Assembly: GCF_009649785.1 (NCBI RefSeq)
Contig: NZ_WJOK01000017.1
Span: 61,779 to 125,778, forward strand
Direction of reading: 5' to 3'
DNA: 64,000 nucleotides
Source: Agrobacterium tumefaciens
GTDB taxonomy: Bacteria > Pseudomonadota > Alphaproteobacteria > Rhizobiales > Rhizobiaceae
Under the pieces are notes generated by a model. It was not told where the DNA came from. It saw nothing but the letters and a program-made list of their open reading frames with translations, and did not search any database. The translations under genes were made by a program, and so were the position numbers. Position 1 is the first letter of the stretch. Each line of letters opens with the position of its first letter. Of the stretch, positions 9,146 through 19,113 are shown piece after piece.

Positions 9146-11650
9146 ATGTCACAAATCCAGATACAGGCGAACCATTCGATAGCCATCGAGGGAATGACAT
9201 GTGCCTCCTGCGTCGGTCGTGTCGAGAAGGCTATTGCCAAGGTGCCGGGGGTCGTCAAGGCTTCGGTCAATCTTGCGACGGAGCGCGCCGATATTGCTTT
9301 TTCAGGAGCGCCCAACGTTTCGGCCGTTGTCGATGCCGTGCGAAATGCAGGCTATAGCGTCGACGAGAAAACCATCGAACTCGATATCGAGGGCATGACT
9401 TGCGCGTCCTGTGTCGGCCGTGTCGAAAAGGCGCTGAAGGCCGTTTCCGGTGTCTCCGACGCGAGTGTCAATCTCGCAACGGAGCGCGCCACCGTCCGCG
9501 TCGCCGGCAATGCCGTCTCTGCCGCCAGGCTGGCCGAAGCAATCAGCCAAGCCGGTTACAAGGCAAACGAGATCGTCGCCGACAAGGCCAAGGGTGACGA
9601 GCCGGACCGGCGCGAAGCCGAATTGCGCGGTTTGAAAATCAGCCTGGCCACCGCTGTTGCCCTGACGCTGCCGGTCTTCATTCTGGAGATGGGCTCGCAT
9701 CTTGTGCCCGCCATCCATGATTTCGTGATGGAAACCGTCGGCATGCGGGAAAGCTGGTATCTGCAATTCGCGCTGACCACGCTTGTCCTCTTCGGGCCGG
9801 GCCTGCGGTTCTTCAAAAAAGGCATCCCCGCACTTCTGCGGCTGGCGCCAGATATGAATTCGCTGGTGGTGCTGGGCACTGCCGCCGCCTGGGGGTTCTC
9901 GGTCGTCGCCACCTTCGTGCCCGAAATCCTGCCGAGAGGCACGGCCAATGTCTATTATGAGGCCGCAGCGGTGATCGTCACGCTTATCCTGCTCGGCCGT
10001 TTCCTCGAGGCGCGCGCCAAGGGCCGCACCAGCGAGGCGATAAAGCGGCTCGTCGGCCTGCAGGCCAAGTCCGCCCGCGTGATGCGCAATGGTGAAATCA
10101 TCGATGTGCCGCTGCAGGATGTTGCGACCGGCGATGTCATCGTCGTCCGTCCCGGCGAGAAAGTGCCAGTCGATGGTCTGGTGCTTGATGGTTCTTCCTA
10201 TGTCGACGAATCGATGATTACAGGCGAACCAGTGCCGGTGACCAAGACGGCTGGGTCCGAAGTCGTGGGCGGTACGGTCAACAGAAACGGCTCCTTCACG
10301 TTCCGCGCCACGAAGGTCGGCGCCGACACGCTGATCGCGCAGATCATCCGCATGGTCGAGGAAGCGCAGGCCGACAAACTGCCGATACAGGCGCTGGTGG
10401 ACAAGGTGACCAACTGGTTCGTGCCTGCAGTCATGCTCGCTGCACTCGTCACCTTCATCGTCTGGTTCATTCTCGGACCGGACCCGGCCTTGACCTTTGC
10501 GCTGGTTAACGCCGTCGCTGTCCTCATCATCGCTTGCCCCTGCGCCATGGGCCTTGCCACCCCGACCTCGATCATGGTCGGAACCGGCCGTGCAGCCGAA
10601 ATGGGCGTGCTGTTCCGGCGCGGCGATGCTCTCCAGACTTTGCGTGACGCCGATGTCATCGCCGTCGACAAGACCGGCACGCTGACGCTCGGCAAGCCGA
10701 CACTGGTGCATTTCACCACGACAGAAGGCTTCGATCAGGATGAGGTGTTGCGCCTTGTCGCCTCGCTTGAGAGCCGTTCCGAGCATCCCATAGCCGAAGC
10801 GATCGTCGAGGCGGCGAAACATGGTGGCCTGACGCTTGCCGACGCGGCCGGCTTTGAGGCGACCCCCGGTTTCGGCGTTGCGGCAACGGTTGACGGCCGC
10901 AAGGTCGAGGCGGGCGCCGACCGCTTCATGGTGAAGCTCGGTTACGATATTGCGAAGTTCGCCGACGATGCCGACCGGCTGGGCAGGGAAGGGCAGTCGC
11001 CGCTTTATGCCGCTGTCGATGGCCGGCTGGCCGCCATCATCGCTGTTGCCGATCCGATCAAGCCGACGACCCCGGAGGCGATAGCAGCGCTGCATGCGCT
11101 TGGTCTCAAGGTCACGATGATAACAGGCGATAACCGCCGCACGGCCGAAGCCATTGCCCGCCGTCTTGGTATCGACGAAGTGGTGGCGGAAGTGCTGCCT
11201 GACGGCAAGGTCGAGGCCGTTAAAAGACTTGCGGCCGATGGCCGGCGGGTGGCCTTCGTCGGTGATGGCATCAACGATGCGCCGGCCCTTGCGGCGGCCG
11301 ATGTCGGTCTGGCAATCGGCACGGGTACGGATGTCGCCATAGAAAGCGCCGATGTGGTATTGATGTCTGGCGATTTGCGCGGTGTCGCGAATGCCATTGC
11401 GTTGTCCAAGGCGACGATCCGCAACATCCGCCAGAACCTGTTCTGGGCCTTTGCCTATAATGCCGCACTCGTTCCCGTGGCGGCCGGAATATTGTATCCT
11501 GCCAACGGTGTTCTGCTGTCGCCTGTCCTTGCAGCCGGAGCCATGGCGCTTTCCAGCGTGTTTGTCTTGACCAACGCGCTGCGTCTCAAAAGCTTCCGCC
11601 CGCCGCTGCTTGACAGATCGTCCGGCATGCAACTCGCAGCGGCAGAATAG
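9146..11650 (+). CDS. copA: Cu(I)-exporting P1B-type ATPase
   Basis: An 834-aa copper-translocating ATPase of the inner membrane that pumps Cu(I) out of the cytoplasm. Two N-terminal metal-binding domains carry GMTCASC (Cys19/22 and Cys86/89). The membrane Cys464-Pro-Cys466 motif, TGEP actuator loop, DKTGTLT with phosphorylated Asp508, SEHP, MITGDN and GDGINDAP all follow in order. ATG at 9146 has AAAGAGG eight bases upstream; an ATG at 9140 is too close. A CueR-type promoter precedes it, and a reductase and hmrR follow. Confidence 0.97.
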   Translation: MSQIQIQANHSIAIEGMTCASCVGRVEKAIAKVPGVVKASVNLATERADIAFSGAPNVSAVVDAVRNAGYSVDEKTIELDIEGMTCASCVGRVEKALKAVSGVSDASVNLATERATVRVAGNAVSAARLAEAISQAGYKANEIVADKAKGDEPDRREAELRGLKISLATAVALTLPVFILEMGSHLVPAIHDFVMETVGMRESWYLQFALTTLVLFGPGLRFFKKGIPALLRLAPDMNSLVVLGTAAAWGFSVVATFVPEILPRGTANVYYEAAAVIVTLILLGRFLEARAKGRTSEAIKRLVGLQAKSARVMRNGEIIDVPLQDVATGDVIVVRPGEKVPVDGLVLDGSSYVDESMITGEPVPVTKTAGSEVVGGTVNRNGSFTFRATKVGADTLIAQIIRMVEEAQADKLPIQALVDKVTNWFVPAVMLAALVTFIVWFILGPDPALTFALVNAVAVLIIACPCAMGLATPTSIMVGTGRAAEMGVLFRRGDALQTLRDADVIAVDKTGTLTLGKPTLVHFTTTEGFDQDEVLRLVASLESRSEHPIAEAIVEAAKHGGLTLADAAGFEATPGFGVAATVDGRKVEAGADRFMVKLGYDIAKFADDADRLGREGQSPLYAAVDGRLAAIIAVADPIKPTTPEAIAALHALGLKVTMITGDNRRTAEAIARRLGIDEVVAEVLPDGKVEAVKRLAADGRRVAFVGDGINDAPALAAADVGLAIGTGTDVAIESADVVLMSGDLRGVANAIALSKATIRNIRQNLFWAFAYNAALVPVAAGILYPANGVLLSPVLAAGAMALSSVFVLTNALRLKSFRPPLLDRSSGMQLAAAE

Positions 11651-11662
11651 GGGGCGGATGTG

Positions 11663-12685
11663 ATGACGCCTGGAAACACAGTCTATTTGCCACGTATCGG
11701 ACGCAGCATTGTGGCAGCGCAGGGCGAGACCGTCCTTCAGGCCGCCCTTGCCGCCAGAATTTCCTATCCGCACGGCTGTCGCATGGGCCGGTGCGGGGCG
11801 TGCAAATCGCACCTCGTCTCAGGCGAGATCGACCTTCTCAAGCATACGCCCTTTTCGTTGACAGAAGAGGAAAAGGCGGAAGGACTGACACTCGCGTGCC
11901 GCGCCGTGCCGTTGAGCGACGTGACGATCGGCTGGCTCGACGGTGAGGATGAGTTTGCCGATATTCCGGCCGGCCGCTTTGATGGCGTCATCGCGGAAGC
12001 GGTGGATGCGACGCATGATATCAAGCTCATCCGCATCAGGCTCGACGATCGCGAACTGTTTACCTTCAAGGCCGGCCAATATGTGCGCCTGCTTTATCCG
12101 GACTGTTCGCCGCGTGACTATTCCATTGCCAGCCGCATCGATGAGGACCTGATCGAATTCCATATCCGGCATGTCCCCGGCGGCGTCACGAGTGGCCATA
12201 TTTTCGCGAACGCCAAGGCGGGTGACCCTGTCGTGCTGGTCGGTCCCTTCGGGGCTTCGTATTTGCGGGAAAAGCATTGCGGACCGATCCTCGGCATTGC
12301 CGGCGGTTCGGGGCTGGCGCCGGTGAAGGCGGTGGTAGAGGCAGCGCTTGCCACTGATCGCACCACGGGCCGGGAACGCCCGATCCATGTCTATTTCGGC
12401 GCCCGCGCCGAGCGTGACCTCTATATGGTCGACCGTTTCGAAGAACTTGCCGTAAGCCACGGCAATCTGAGCTTCGTTCCGGTTCTCTCGAATGAAGACC
12501 ATGCGCAGATACGGCGCGGTTATGTCGGTTCCGCCGTGGCAGACGACTTCGACGATCTCGATGGCTGGAAAGCCTATCTGGCCGGACCGCCGGCGATGAT
12601 CGAGGCAACGGTGCCGCAGCTCCTGGCAAGGGGCATCCGCACCGCCGACATTCATGCAGACGTGTTTTTCACCCCGGAAAGATAG
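11663..12685 (+). CDS. 2Fe-2S ferredoxin / FAD-NAD(P) oxidoreductase
   Basis: A 340-aa three-domain electron-transfer protein. The N-terminal plant-type ferredoxin domain binds 2Fe-2S through Cys39, Cys44, Cys47 and Cys79. Next comes a ferredoxin-reductase FAD domain with RDYSIAS, then an NAD(P) domain with GIAGGSGLAPVKA and YLAGPPAMIEA. The architecture matches oxygenase reductases (BenC/AscD type), but no oxygenase is nearby. It sits 12 bases after copA and 11 before hmrR, so it is very likely copper-induced; reduction of Cu(II) or repair of Fe-S stress are guesses. A GTG at 11660 is an alternative start. Confidence 0.85.
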   Translation: MTPGNTVYLPRIGRSIVAAQGETVLQAALAARISYPHGCRMGRCGACKSHLVSGEIDLLKHTPFSLTEEEKAEGLTLACRAVPLSDVTIGWLDGEDEFADIPAGRFDGVIAEAVDATHDIKLIRIRLDDRELFTFKAGQYVRLLYPDCSPRDYSIASRIDEDLIEFHIRHVPGGVTSGHIFANAKAGDPVVLVGPFGASYLREKHCGPILGIAGGSGLAPVKAVVEAALATDRTTGRERPIHVYFGARAERDLYMVDRFEELAVSHGNLSFVPVLSNEDHAQIRRGYVGSAVADDFDDLDGWKAYLAGPPAMIEATVPQLLARGIRTADIHADVFFTPER

Positions 12686-12696
12686 GAGCAGGATCG

Positions 12697-13185
12697 ATGA
12701 ACATTGGTACAGCCGCCACCGCATCCGGTGTTTCCGCAAAGATGATCCGCCACTACGAGACGATCGGGCTGATCAAATCCGCAAACCGCACGGAATCCGG
12801 TTATCGGGTCTACACGACCAACGATCTGGAGACGCTGCGTTTCATCCGCCGCGGCCGCGACCTCGGTTTCTCGATCGAAAAGATCAGGCAGCTCATGACC
12901 CTGTGGCGCGATCCCGGCGGTGCATCCTGCGACGTCAAGCGCATCGTCATGGAACATGTCGTAGATCTCGAGGCCAAGATGCATGCTCTTCGGGAGATGG
13001 CCGACACGCTGCGAAATATCGCGACCTATTGCCCTGACAATGGTGAACCGGATTGCCCGATCATTCAGGATCTTGCCCAATCTGAAGACCCCGATTTTAC
13101 GCCGGTGGCGATCCTGCCCAAGCGTTCCGGCATGCTGAAGGGCACGTCCGGTGTGGTGACGGATTTGCCGCGCCTCATGAAATAA
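12697..13185 (+). CDS. hmrR: Cu(I)-responsive MerR regulator HmrR/CueR
   Basis: A 162-aa MerR-family activator. The HTH (MNIGTAATASGVSAKMIRHYE) is followed by a dimerisation helix. Cu(I) ligand positions are exactly conserved: Cys112 and Cys120 in CPDNGEPDCPII, with Ser77, the marker of monovalent-metal sensors. It is last in the copA-reductase-hmrR operon and presumably acts on the CueR-type promoters at 9084-9114 and 19744-19774. Confidence 0.93.
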   Translation: MNIGTAATASGVSAKMIRHYETIGLIKSANRTESGYRVYTTNDLETLRFIRRGRDLGFSIEKIRQLMTLWRDPGGASCDVKRIVMEHVVDLEAKMHALREMADTLRNIATYCPDNGEPDCPIIQDLAQSEDPDFTPVAILPKRSGMLKGTSGVVTDLPRLMK

Positions 13186-13257
13186 ACCGCATTTCCCCGG
13201 CGGGGACCGATCATCAATTGCAGTGCAATGGCCATTTTCGGCGAAGGAGAACAGGCA

Positions 13258-14202
13258 ATGTGGATACAGATAATACAACGCTTCCTTATTCTGTGCCTTA
13301 TGCTGATGATCGTCTCCGTCATCGCGTTTCTTTTGCCCTACATGGCCGGTGGCGATCCTGCCCGCACCATTCTGTTTTCGCGCATGCGCGATACGGCGCT
13401 CGATCCGCATGCAGTCGAGGCCCTTCGGTTAAGCCTCGGGCTCGACCGGCCGCTTTACGTCCAATATTTCGCATGGCTGTCGGGCGCGCTGCGCGGTGAT
13501 CTGGGCTTTTCCTTCACCAGCAGCCAGCCGGTGGCGGGTGAGCTTTTGCGCTCTCTCGGCGTGTCCGTGACATTAGCACTGACGGCGCTGGCGATTGCGG
13601 TCGCCGTCGCCCTGCCGCTCGGCACGTTGGCGGCGATGCGTCCGGGTGGCCGGCTGGACAATTTCGCAACGCTGATGATCCAGACCTTCGTTGCCACGCC
13701 GGAATACTGGTTTGCGCCGATGTCGGCGCTCGTCTTTGCGCTTTATCTCGGCTGGTTGCCGTCCGCGGGCTGGGATAGCTGGCGCTCGCTGGTGCTTCCC
13801 GCTTTGACATTGACGCTGCGCCCACTGGCCTATTTCACGCAGGTGACGCGCGCCGCCATGGCTGAGGTTCTGCGCGCGCCTTACATCACGGCGGCCCGCA
13901 GCCGCGGTCTCGGCATGCATGGCACGGTCATGCGCCACGGCATTCGCAACGGTTCGCTTCCGATCGTCACCTTCTTTGCCCTGTGGCTTGCGGGCCTGCT
14001 TGGCGGATCGGTGGTCGTGGAGGTGATATTCGCCATCCCCGGAATGGGCCGGCTTCTTTACGACGCCGTGGTCAATCGGGACATCCCCATGCTGCAGGGC
14101 GGTTTCATCTGCATCGTCGCCCTTTCCATCCTGATCAATACCCTGGCCGATGGCCTCTATGTCCTGATCAATCCAGCAATGCGAGGTCAACATGACCATT
14201 AG
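13258..14202 (+). CDS. peptide/nickel-type ABC transporter permease (DppB-like)
   Basis: A 314-aa inner-membrane permease of the DppB/NikB family, with six hydrophobic segments and the EAA loop AAARSRGLGMHGTVMRHGIRN (part shown; about 230-250). The N-terminal GDPA and LGLDRPLYVQYFAWL are family typical. ATG at 13258 has AAGGAGA seven bases upstream; a start at 13228 is in frame but poorly placed. Its end overlaps the next permease by 11 bases. It lies 72 bases after hmrR in the same direction. Confidence 0.88.
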   Translation: MWIQIIQRFLILCLMLMIVSVIAFLLPYMAGGDPARTILFSRMRDTALDPHAVEALRLSLGLDRPLYVQYFAWLSGALRGDLGFSFTSSQPVAGELLRSLGVSVTLALTALAIAVAVALPLGTLAAMRPGGRLDNFATLMIQTFVATPEYWFAPMSALVFALYLGWLPSAGWDSWRSLVLPALTLTLRPLAYFTQVTRAAMAEVLRAPYITAARSRGLGMHGTVMRHGIRNGSLPIVTFFALWLAGLLGGSVVVEVIFAIPGMGRLLYDAVVNRDIPMLQGGFICIVALSILINTLADGLYVLINPAMRGQHDH

Positions 14203-15097
14203 TCACTTCCCGAGCGCGCCGGTAGCCGCCATGCCAATGACCTTGCCCAAGCGCCCGTCGACACTTTTCCGGTTCACGGATTTCATCCGCCGGCGGCACT
14301 GGACGTTCTACGCGGGTTCGGCGATTTTTCTCGTCATCATCGTGCTGCTCGTCATCGCGCCGTGGATTTCGCCCTATAATCCCGCGCAGCAAAGCCTTCG
14401 CCTGCGATTGAATGCGCCAAGCGCCGCCTACTGGCTGGGCACTGACCATCTTGGGCGTGATGTTTTGAGCCGGTTGCTTATCGGCGGACGCTTCACGGTC
14501 ACGATTGCCGCCATCACCGTCATCCTGTCGGTCGCCATCGGAACATTTATCGGCATCATCAGCGGTCGCAGCCGCGGCGTTGTCGATGAAGTCCTGATGC
14601 GGGTGGTGGATCTGCTCATCGCCATCCCTGACGTGGTGATCGCCATTTTCCTCGTCGCCATCTTCGGCCCGGGATATGGAACGTTGATCGCGTCGCTGAC
14701 GATCGTCGGCTGGACACCTTTTGCGCGACTGGCACGCGGACTGACGCTTTCGATCAATTCCCGAGAATATATGCGCGCCGCCGAGGTGCTTGGATGCACA
14801 CGCCGCTTCATTATTTTCCGGCATGTCATTCCCAACACGATCTGGCCCATCGCAGCAGTTGCCTTCCTGCGCTTCGGCCACAAGCTGATCACGGTGGGCG
14901 GACTGTCGTTTCTCGGCCTCGGCGTGCAGCCGCCTGCCGCAGACTGGGCGCTGATGCTGGCCGATGCGCAGGCCTATGCGGAACGTATGCCCATTCTCGT
15001 GATCGCACCGGGTCTGGCGATTTTCCTGTCGGCGTTGAGCGTGACATGGATCGGCCACGGCCTGAACATGGATACCAGGAAACCGAACGGCCATTGA
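14192..15097 (+). CDS. peptide/nickel-type ABC transporter permease (DppC-like)
   Basis: 301 aa, DppC/NikC family. A cytoplasmic N-terminus, a first membrane helix near 45-65, the conserved LGTDHLGRDVLSRLL, and the EAA loop RAAEVLGCTRRFIIFRHVIPN. It ends with FLGLGVQPPAADWALML typical of the family. It overlaps the DppB-like gene and forms the heteromeric channel with it. Confidence 0.9.
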   Translation: MTISHFPSAPVAAMPMTLPKRPSTLFRFTDFIRRRHWTFYAGSAIFLVIIVLLVIAPWISPYNPAQQSLRLRLNAPSAAYWLGTDHLGRDVLSRLLIGGRFTVTIAAITVILSVAIGTFIGIISGRSRGVVDEVLMRVVDLLIAIPDVVIAIFLVAIFGPGYGTLIASLTIVGWTPFARLARGLTLSINSREYMRAAEVLGCTRRFIIFRHVIPNTIWPIAAVAFLRFGHKLITVGGLSFLGLGVQPPAADWALMLADAQAYAERMPILVIAPGLAIFLSALSVTWIGHGLNMDTRKPNGH

Positions 15098-15238
15098 CGC
15101 CTGCGGTTAGAGCAATGACCGGCACCCGCGCCGATCAAACATACACAGGGCACGATAGCCCCAAGGAGAGTATTATCGTCTGAAGCCGCTTGAAAATACG
15201 CCCATGCCTCCGATGCAATAATAATAAGGGGAACTCTT

Positions 15239-16303
15239 ATGAATATCGAAGGACACACGCATGCCAATACGGCCATCGCCCCGGAGCGGACACCGCTTCT
15301 GGAAATCGAGGATCTGCACGTTTCGGTGCCGTCTGCAAATGGCCGCAAGTTTGTTATCTCCGGTCTGACGCTCTCCGTCGATGCCGGAGAGGTCGTTGCA
15401 CTGGTCGGCGAATCCGGATCCGGCAAGAGCATGACGGCTCTGTCGCTGATGCGGCTGTTGCCGCACGGCGCGGAAATCAACTCCGGCCGCATTTCCTTTG
15501 CCGGGCGCGACATTCTTGCTCTCTCGCCCTCCGAGCTTGATGCGTTGCGCGGCGCCGATATCGGAATGCTTTTTCAGCAACCGCAGGCCATGCTCGATCC
15601 GACCAGCCGGGTCAGGACGCAGGTCGCCGAGCCACTGTGGGTCCACCGCAAGATGAGCCGGCATGCGGCACTGGGCCGGGTTGTCGGCATGCTGTCGGAT
15701 GTCGGAATTCCCGATCCGTCGGCGCGGGCGCAATGCTTCGCACATGAACTCTCCGGCGGCATGGCGCAGCGCGTCATGATTGCTGCGGCACTCTCCGGCA
15801 ATCCGCAACTGCTGATCGCCGATGAACCGACGACGGCACTCGATGTCACCGTCCAGGCACAAATATTGCGCCTGCTCGACGATGAGCGTCGGAAGCGGCG
15901 GCTTGCCACGCTGCTCATCACCCATGACCTCTCGGTCGTTGCCGCTTTCGCGGACCGGATTGCGGTGATGTATGCTGGGCGCATTGTCGAGGAGGGGCCG
16001 ACGCAGGCAATCCTCAAGGCGCCGCAACATCCCTATACCAAGGCGCTCATCAGCTGCTCGCTTCTGACGACCGACAGCGAGGGGCAGCTGCTGACGATCC
16101 CCGGCTCCAGCTCGCAGGCCCATGACATGTCCTGCGGTTGCCGTTTCCATCCCCGCTGCGCGCTTGCACAGTCGGCCGGCATGGGCGGCCGTTGCATGGC
16201 AACGGAGCCGGATCTGAATGCCTTGCCGGAAGGCCGCAAGGCGCGGTGCTGGGCGGTCGACGACGACCATGCCGGCAGCCATGCCAGTCACACAGTCTGC
16301 TGA
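15239..16303 (+). CDS. ABC transporter ATP-binding protein (DppD-like)
   Basis: 354 aa. Walker A GESGSGKSM, signature LSGGMAQRV, Walker B LLIADEPTTALDVT, and the oligopeptide/dipeptide C-terminal extension with CRFHPRC. ATG at 15239 has AGGGG upstream. A 141-base gap separates it from the permease gene, but orientation and content place it in the same transporter. Confidence 0.9.
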   Translation: MNIEGHTHANTAIAPERTPLLEIEDLHVSVPSANGRKFVISGLTLSVDAGEVVALVGESGSGKSMTALSLMRLLPHGAEINSGRISFAGRDILALSPSELDALRGADIGMLFQQPQAMLDPTSRVRTQVAEPLWVHRKMSRHAALGRVVGMLSDVGIPDPSARAQCFAHELSGGMAQRVMIAAALSGNPQLLIADEPTTALDVTVQAQILRLLDDERRKRRLATLLITHDLSVVAAFADRIAVMYAGRIVEEGPTQAILKAPQHPYTKALISCSLLTTDSEGQLLTIPGSSSQAHDMSCGCRFHPRCALAQSAGMGGRCMATEPDLNALPEGRKARCWAVDDDHAGSHASHTVC

Positions 16304-16315
16304 AGGAGGGTTGCG

Positions 16316-17326
16316 ATGCTATCGACAGTGAAAACACCGAACCAGCCTCAGGCGGATGGCAAGATCAAGCCCTATGTGGTCGCAAACAACCTGTGCAAAT
16401 ATTATCCGATATCGGGTTTCGGCAATCGCGTGGTCAAATCCGTGGACGATGTTTCCCTCACGATCGGCGAGGGCGAGGTTCTTGGTCTCGTTGGCGAATC
16501 CGGCTGCGGCAAAAGCACTGTCGCCGGGCTGATAACGCGGTTGACCAACGCGACGAAAGGCGAGGTCAGCATCGGAGACCACGATATTCTGCACATGCAG
16601 GGCGAGACGCTGCGGCGCATGCGCCGTGTCGTGCAACTGGTGTTCCAGGATCCTTATTCCGCGCTCGACCCGCGCATGCGCATAGGGCAAAGCATGGAAG
16701 CGCCGCTTGCCCAGCACGGCATCGGCACGCGCGAAGAACGCATCGCGCGCGTGTTCAAGATGCTGGAGGAGGTCGGCCTCGATGCCTCCTATTATGACCG
16801 TTATCCGAGCCAGTGCTCCGGCGGGCAGTTGCAACGCGTGGTCATAGGACGCGCGCTTCTTCTCAATCCAAGCTTCCTTGTGTGCGACGAACCGACATCG
16901 GCGCTCGACGCCTCCATGCGTACGCAGATCCTGAACCTGCTGATGGACATGAAGCGTCGTCATGGTTTGACGGTGCTGATGATTTCCCATGACCTGCGCG
17001 TAGTGCGTTATCTCTGCGACCGTATCGCGGTGATGTATCTCGGGCGGATCGTTGAAATCGCCGACCGGGATGAGCTTTTCCGGGCGCCTAAGCATCCCTA
17101 TACGAAGGCTCTTATTGCCTCGTCGATGCTTGATGAAACCGGACTATATGCACCGGAAATGCTTCTGGATGGTGATTTGCCAAGCCCGCTCAATCCTCCA
17201 AGTGGCTGCAAGTTTCACACCCGCTGCAAATATGCGACGCAGATTTGCAGCGAACAGGAACCGGTTCTGGAAGACGTCGCCGGGGAGCATTTCGCTCGTT
17301 GCCATCACTGGCGCGAATGGGGTTGA
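16316..17326 (+). CDS. ABC transporter ATP-binding protein (DppF-like)
   Basis: 336 aa. Walker A GESGCGKST, Q-loop region VFQDPYSALDPRM, signature CSGGQLQRV, Walker B FLVCDEPTSALDAS, and the C-terminal extension CKFHTRC. GGAGG lies just before its ATG, and it starts 12 bases after the DppD-like gene. With that subunit it forms the ATPase pair of the transporter. Confidence 0.9.
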   Translation: MLSTVKTPNQPQADGKIKPYVVANNLCKYYPISGFGNRVVKSVDDVSLTIGEGEVLGLVGESGCGKSTVAGLITRLTNATKGEVSIGDHDILHMQGETLRRMRRVVQLVFQDPYSALDPRMRIGQSMEAPLAQHGIGTREERIARVFKMLEEVGLDASYYDRYPSQCSGGQLQRVVIGRALLLNPSFLVCDEPTSALDASMRTQILNLLMDMKRRHGLTVLMISHDLRVVRYLCDRIAVMYLGRIVEIADRDELFRAPKHPYTKALIASSMLDETGLYAPEMLLDGDLPSPLNPPSGCKFHTRCKYATQICSEQEPVLEDVAGEHFARCHHWREWG

Positions 17327-17392
17327 GAAGCAGCGCGGTTACATTCTTCTGGTTCTGTAAAAACAGATGAATCGTGCGTTTATGAATTAATA

Positions 17393-17409
17393 TCGGAATT
17401 AAATTCCGA
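17393..17409. promoter_or_regulatory. perfect palindrome upstream of the substrate-binding protein gene
   Basis: TCGGAATT, one base, AATTCCGA, in an AT-rich 240-base region before the binding-protein gene. The position and symmetry suggest an operator for separate control of the binding protein. Confidence 0.4.
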
Positions 17410-17566
17410 GTATAAAAACATAAAATGAATGATATTCAAGCGGATGTTCGTGGAGCGTCCGAAGGATATTCTTGTGTCTTTCGAGATCTATTTTTACGAA
17501 GATCTTAAATCTCGTAAGACGACTGACTTTTGAGCGTTGTCATCAAAAATAAAAGGGGAATATTCA

Positions 17567-19060
17567 ATGATAAAGCACGTACTTTTGGCGACAAGCGCCA
17601 TTGTGGTCTCTTTTGGAACGCAAGCGGCGACGGCCGGAACGATCACCTATGACGATTATACCGGCGTCAAGACCGGCTGGCAGATGGCTTCCGACGATGC
17701 CTATCTCGGTTCGCGCGCAGGGTGTTTCGAAAGCATGGTCCGCGTCGGCTATGACACCGCACTGGAGCCGGGCTTGGCCGAATCCTGGACACAAACCTCA
17801 CCGAAGGTTTGGGAGTTCAAGTTACGCAAGGGCGTGAAGTTCCAGAACGGCGAGCCGCTTAATGCAAAAGCCGCGGTCAATGCGCTCACCAATCTTCTGA
17901 AAGCGCCCGTTCCGGCCCGGGCCTTTTCGCCTAAGCTGGTCGCTGCCGTCGAGGTTGGTGGCGACGATATCGTGAAGATCACGACCATCGAGCCATCGGT
18001 GCTGCTGCCGGCGCAAATGGCAAGCCCGGCGACTTCGATCCTCGCGCCATCCGCCTATAAGGACGGCAAGGTCGATCCGATCGGAACCTGCACCGGACCG
18101 TTCAAGATCACCAAGCTCGATGCCAGCCAATATATGGAACTGACGGCGAACCATGACTATTGGAACGGTATGCCGAAGCTCTCGGGCGGCCGTGTGAACT
18201 TTATTCCGGATGCCGATACCCGCGCCACCCAGATAAGAAGCGGTGAAGTGCAGATTTCGCGCGTGATTCCACCTTGGGCGGTAAAGACCATTGTAGCCAC
18301 GAAGGGTGTCAAGGTTGCGCCAATTACCGTGCCCCGGATTACGGAAATGCTGCTCAATAATTCGAAGCCGCCGTTCAAGGACATCAAGGTTCGGCAGGCG
18401 ATCCGGGCCGCCATCGACACCGCCGGTATTGCCGACAGCATCTATGAAGGCATGGTAAAGCCCGCAACGATGCCCTTCGCACCGGGAGAGCCGTGGGCGC
18501 CGCAAAACGTCACGCCCGCTTATGACATAGAGAAGGCAAAGGCTCTGCTGAAAGAGGCGGGCATTGCCCCCGGCAGCCTGAAGCTGACACTTCTGGCCTA
18601 TACTGAAAGAACCGAACTCAAGGATGTTGCCGCCGTTATTCAGGCCCAATTGCAGGAAATCGGCATCAAGGTCGATGTTCGCGTTGCTGATTACACTGCG
18701 ATCGAGCCCGATCTCCTGTCCGGCAATTTCGACATGGTCCTTCTGTCACGCGGTTATGCCACCGATGTTGCAGAACCGGTCGGGTTCCTCAACGCCGACT
18801 ATACCTGCGGAGGCGGCTACAACATCTCCCATTATTGCAGTGAGGAGACGGACAAGCTGATCAAATCGGCCTATATGGCGGCTGAGCCGGCCAAACGTTA
18901 CGCCATCTATGCCGAGGCGGCGAAGCGGATTTACGACGAAGCCGTCACCGTCTACCTCGTCCATGAGACCGCTTTCGATGCCTATTCGGACAAGGTCGAA
19001 AACTTCAAGCCGCATCCGATCAACTACTTTATCATGACCAAGGATCTGGCAGTGAAATAG
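17567..19060 (+). CDS. ABC transporter substrate-binding protein (SBP family 5)
   Basis: A 497-aa periplasmic binding protein of the peptide/nickel/opine class (SBP_bac_5). It has a signal peptide with cleavage near ATAG/TITY (about residue 22-24), then LEPGLAESWTQTSPKVWEFKLRKGVKFQNG, the family signature. The substrate cannot be read from sequence. The copper neighbours invite a metal-chelate idea, but a peptide or amino compound is equally likely. ATG at 17567 has AAAGGGGA upstream. It has its own upstream region with a palindrome and ends in a terminator. Confidence 0.88.
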   Translation: MIKHVLLATSAIVVSFGTQAATAGTITYDDYTGVKTGWQMASDDAYLGSRAGCFESMVRVGYDTALEPGLAESWTQTSPKVWEFKLRKGVKFQNGEPLNAKAAVNALTNLLKAPVPARAFSPKLVAAVEVGGDDIVKITTIEPSVLLPAQMASPATSILAPSAYKDGKVDPIGTCTGPFKITKLDASQYMELTANHDYWNGMPKLSGGRVNFIPDADTRATQIRSGEVQISRVIPPWAVKTIVATKGVKVAPITVPRITEMLLNNSKPPFKDIKVRQAIRAAIDTAGIADSIYEGMVKPATMPFAPGEPWAPQNVTPAYDIEKAKALLKEAGIAPGSLKLTLLAYTERTELKDVAAVIQAQLQEIGIKVDVRVADYTAIEPDLLSGNFDMVLLSRGYATDVAEPVGFLNADYTCGGGYNISHYCSEETDKLIKSAYMAAEPAKRYAIYAEAAKRIYDEAVTVYLVHETAFDAYSDKVENFKPHPINYFIMTKDLAVK

Positions 19061-19089
19061 GCCAATGTGACATTGCTGACGAGATATGG

Positions 19090-19113
19090 CCCGGCTCGAA
19101 AGAGCCGGGTTTT
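19090..19113 (+). terminator. rho-independent terminator of the ABC transporter genes
   Basis: An 8-bp stem CCCGGCTC/GAGCCGGG with a GAAA loop, followed directly by TTTT. Confidence 0.88.

Noticed and set aside
9302..11812. 836-codon open frame on the minus strand
   Set aside because: It is antisense to copA and shows low-complexity His/Arg-rich sequence typical of shadow frames in GC-rich DNA.
17567..19060. Assigning the binding protein as NikA
   Set aside because: The SBP family 5 fold covers peptides, opines, nickel and metallophores, and no nickel- or histidine-specific site could be identified.
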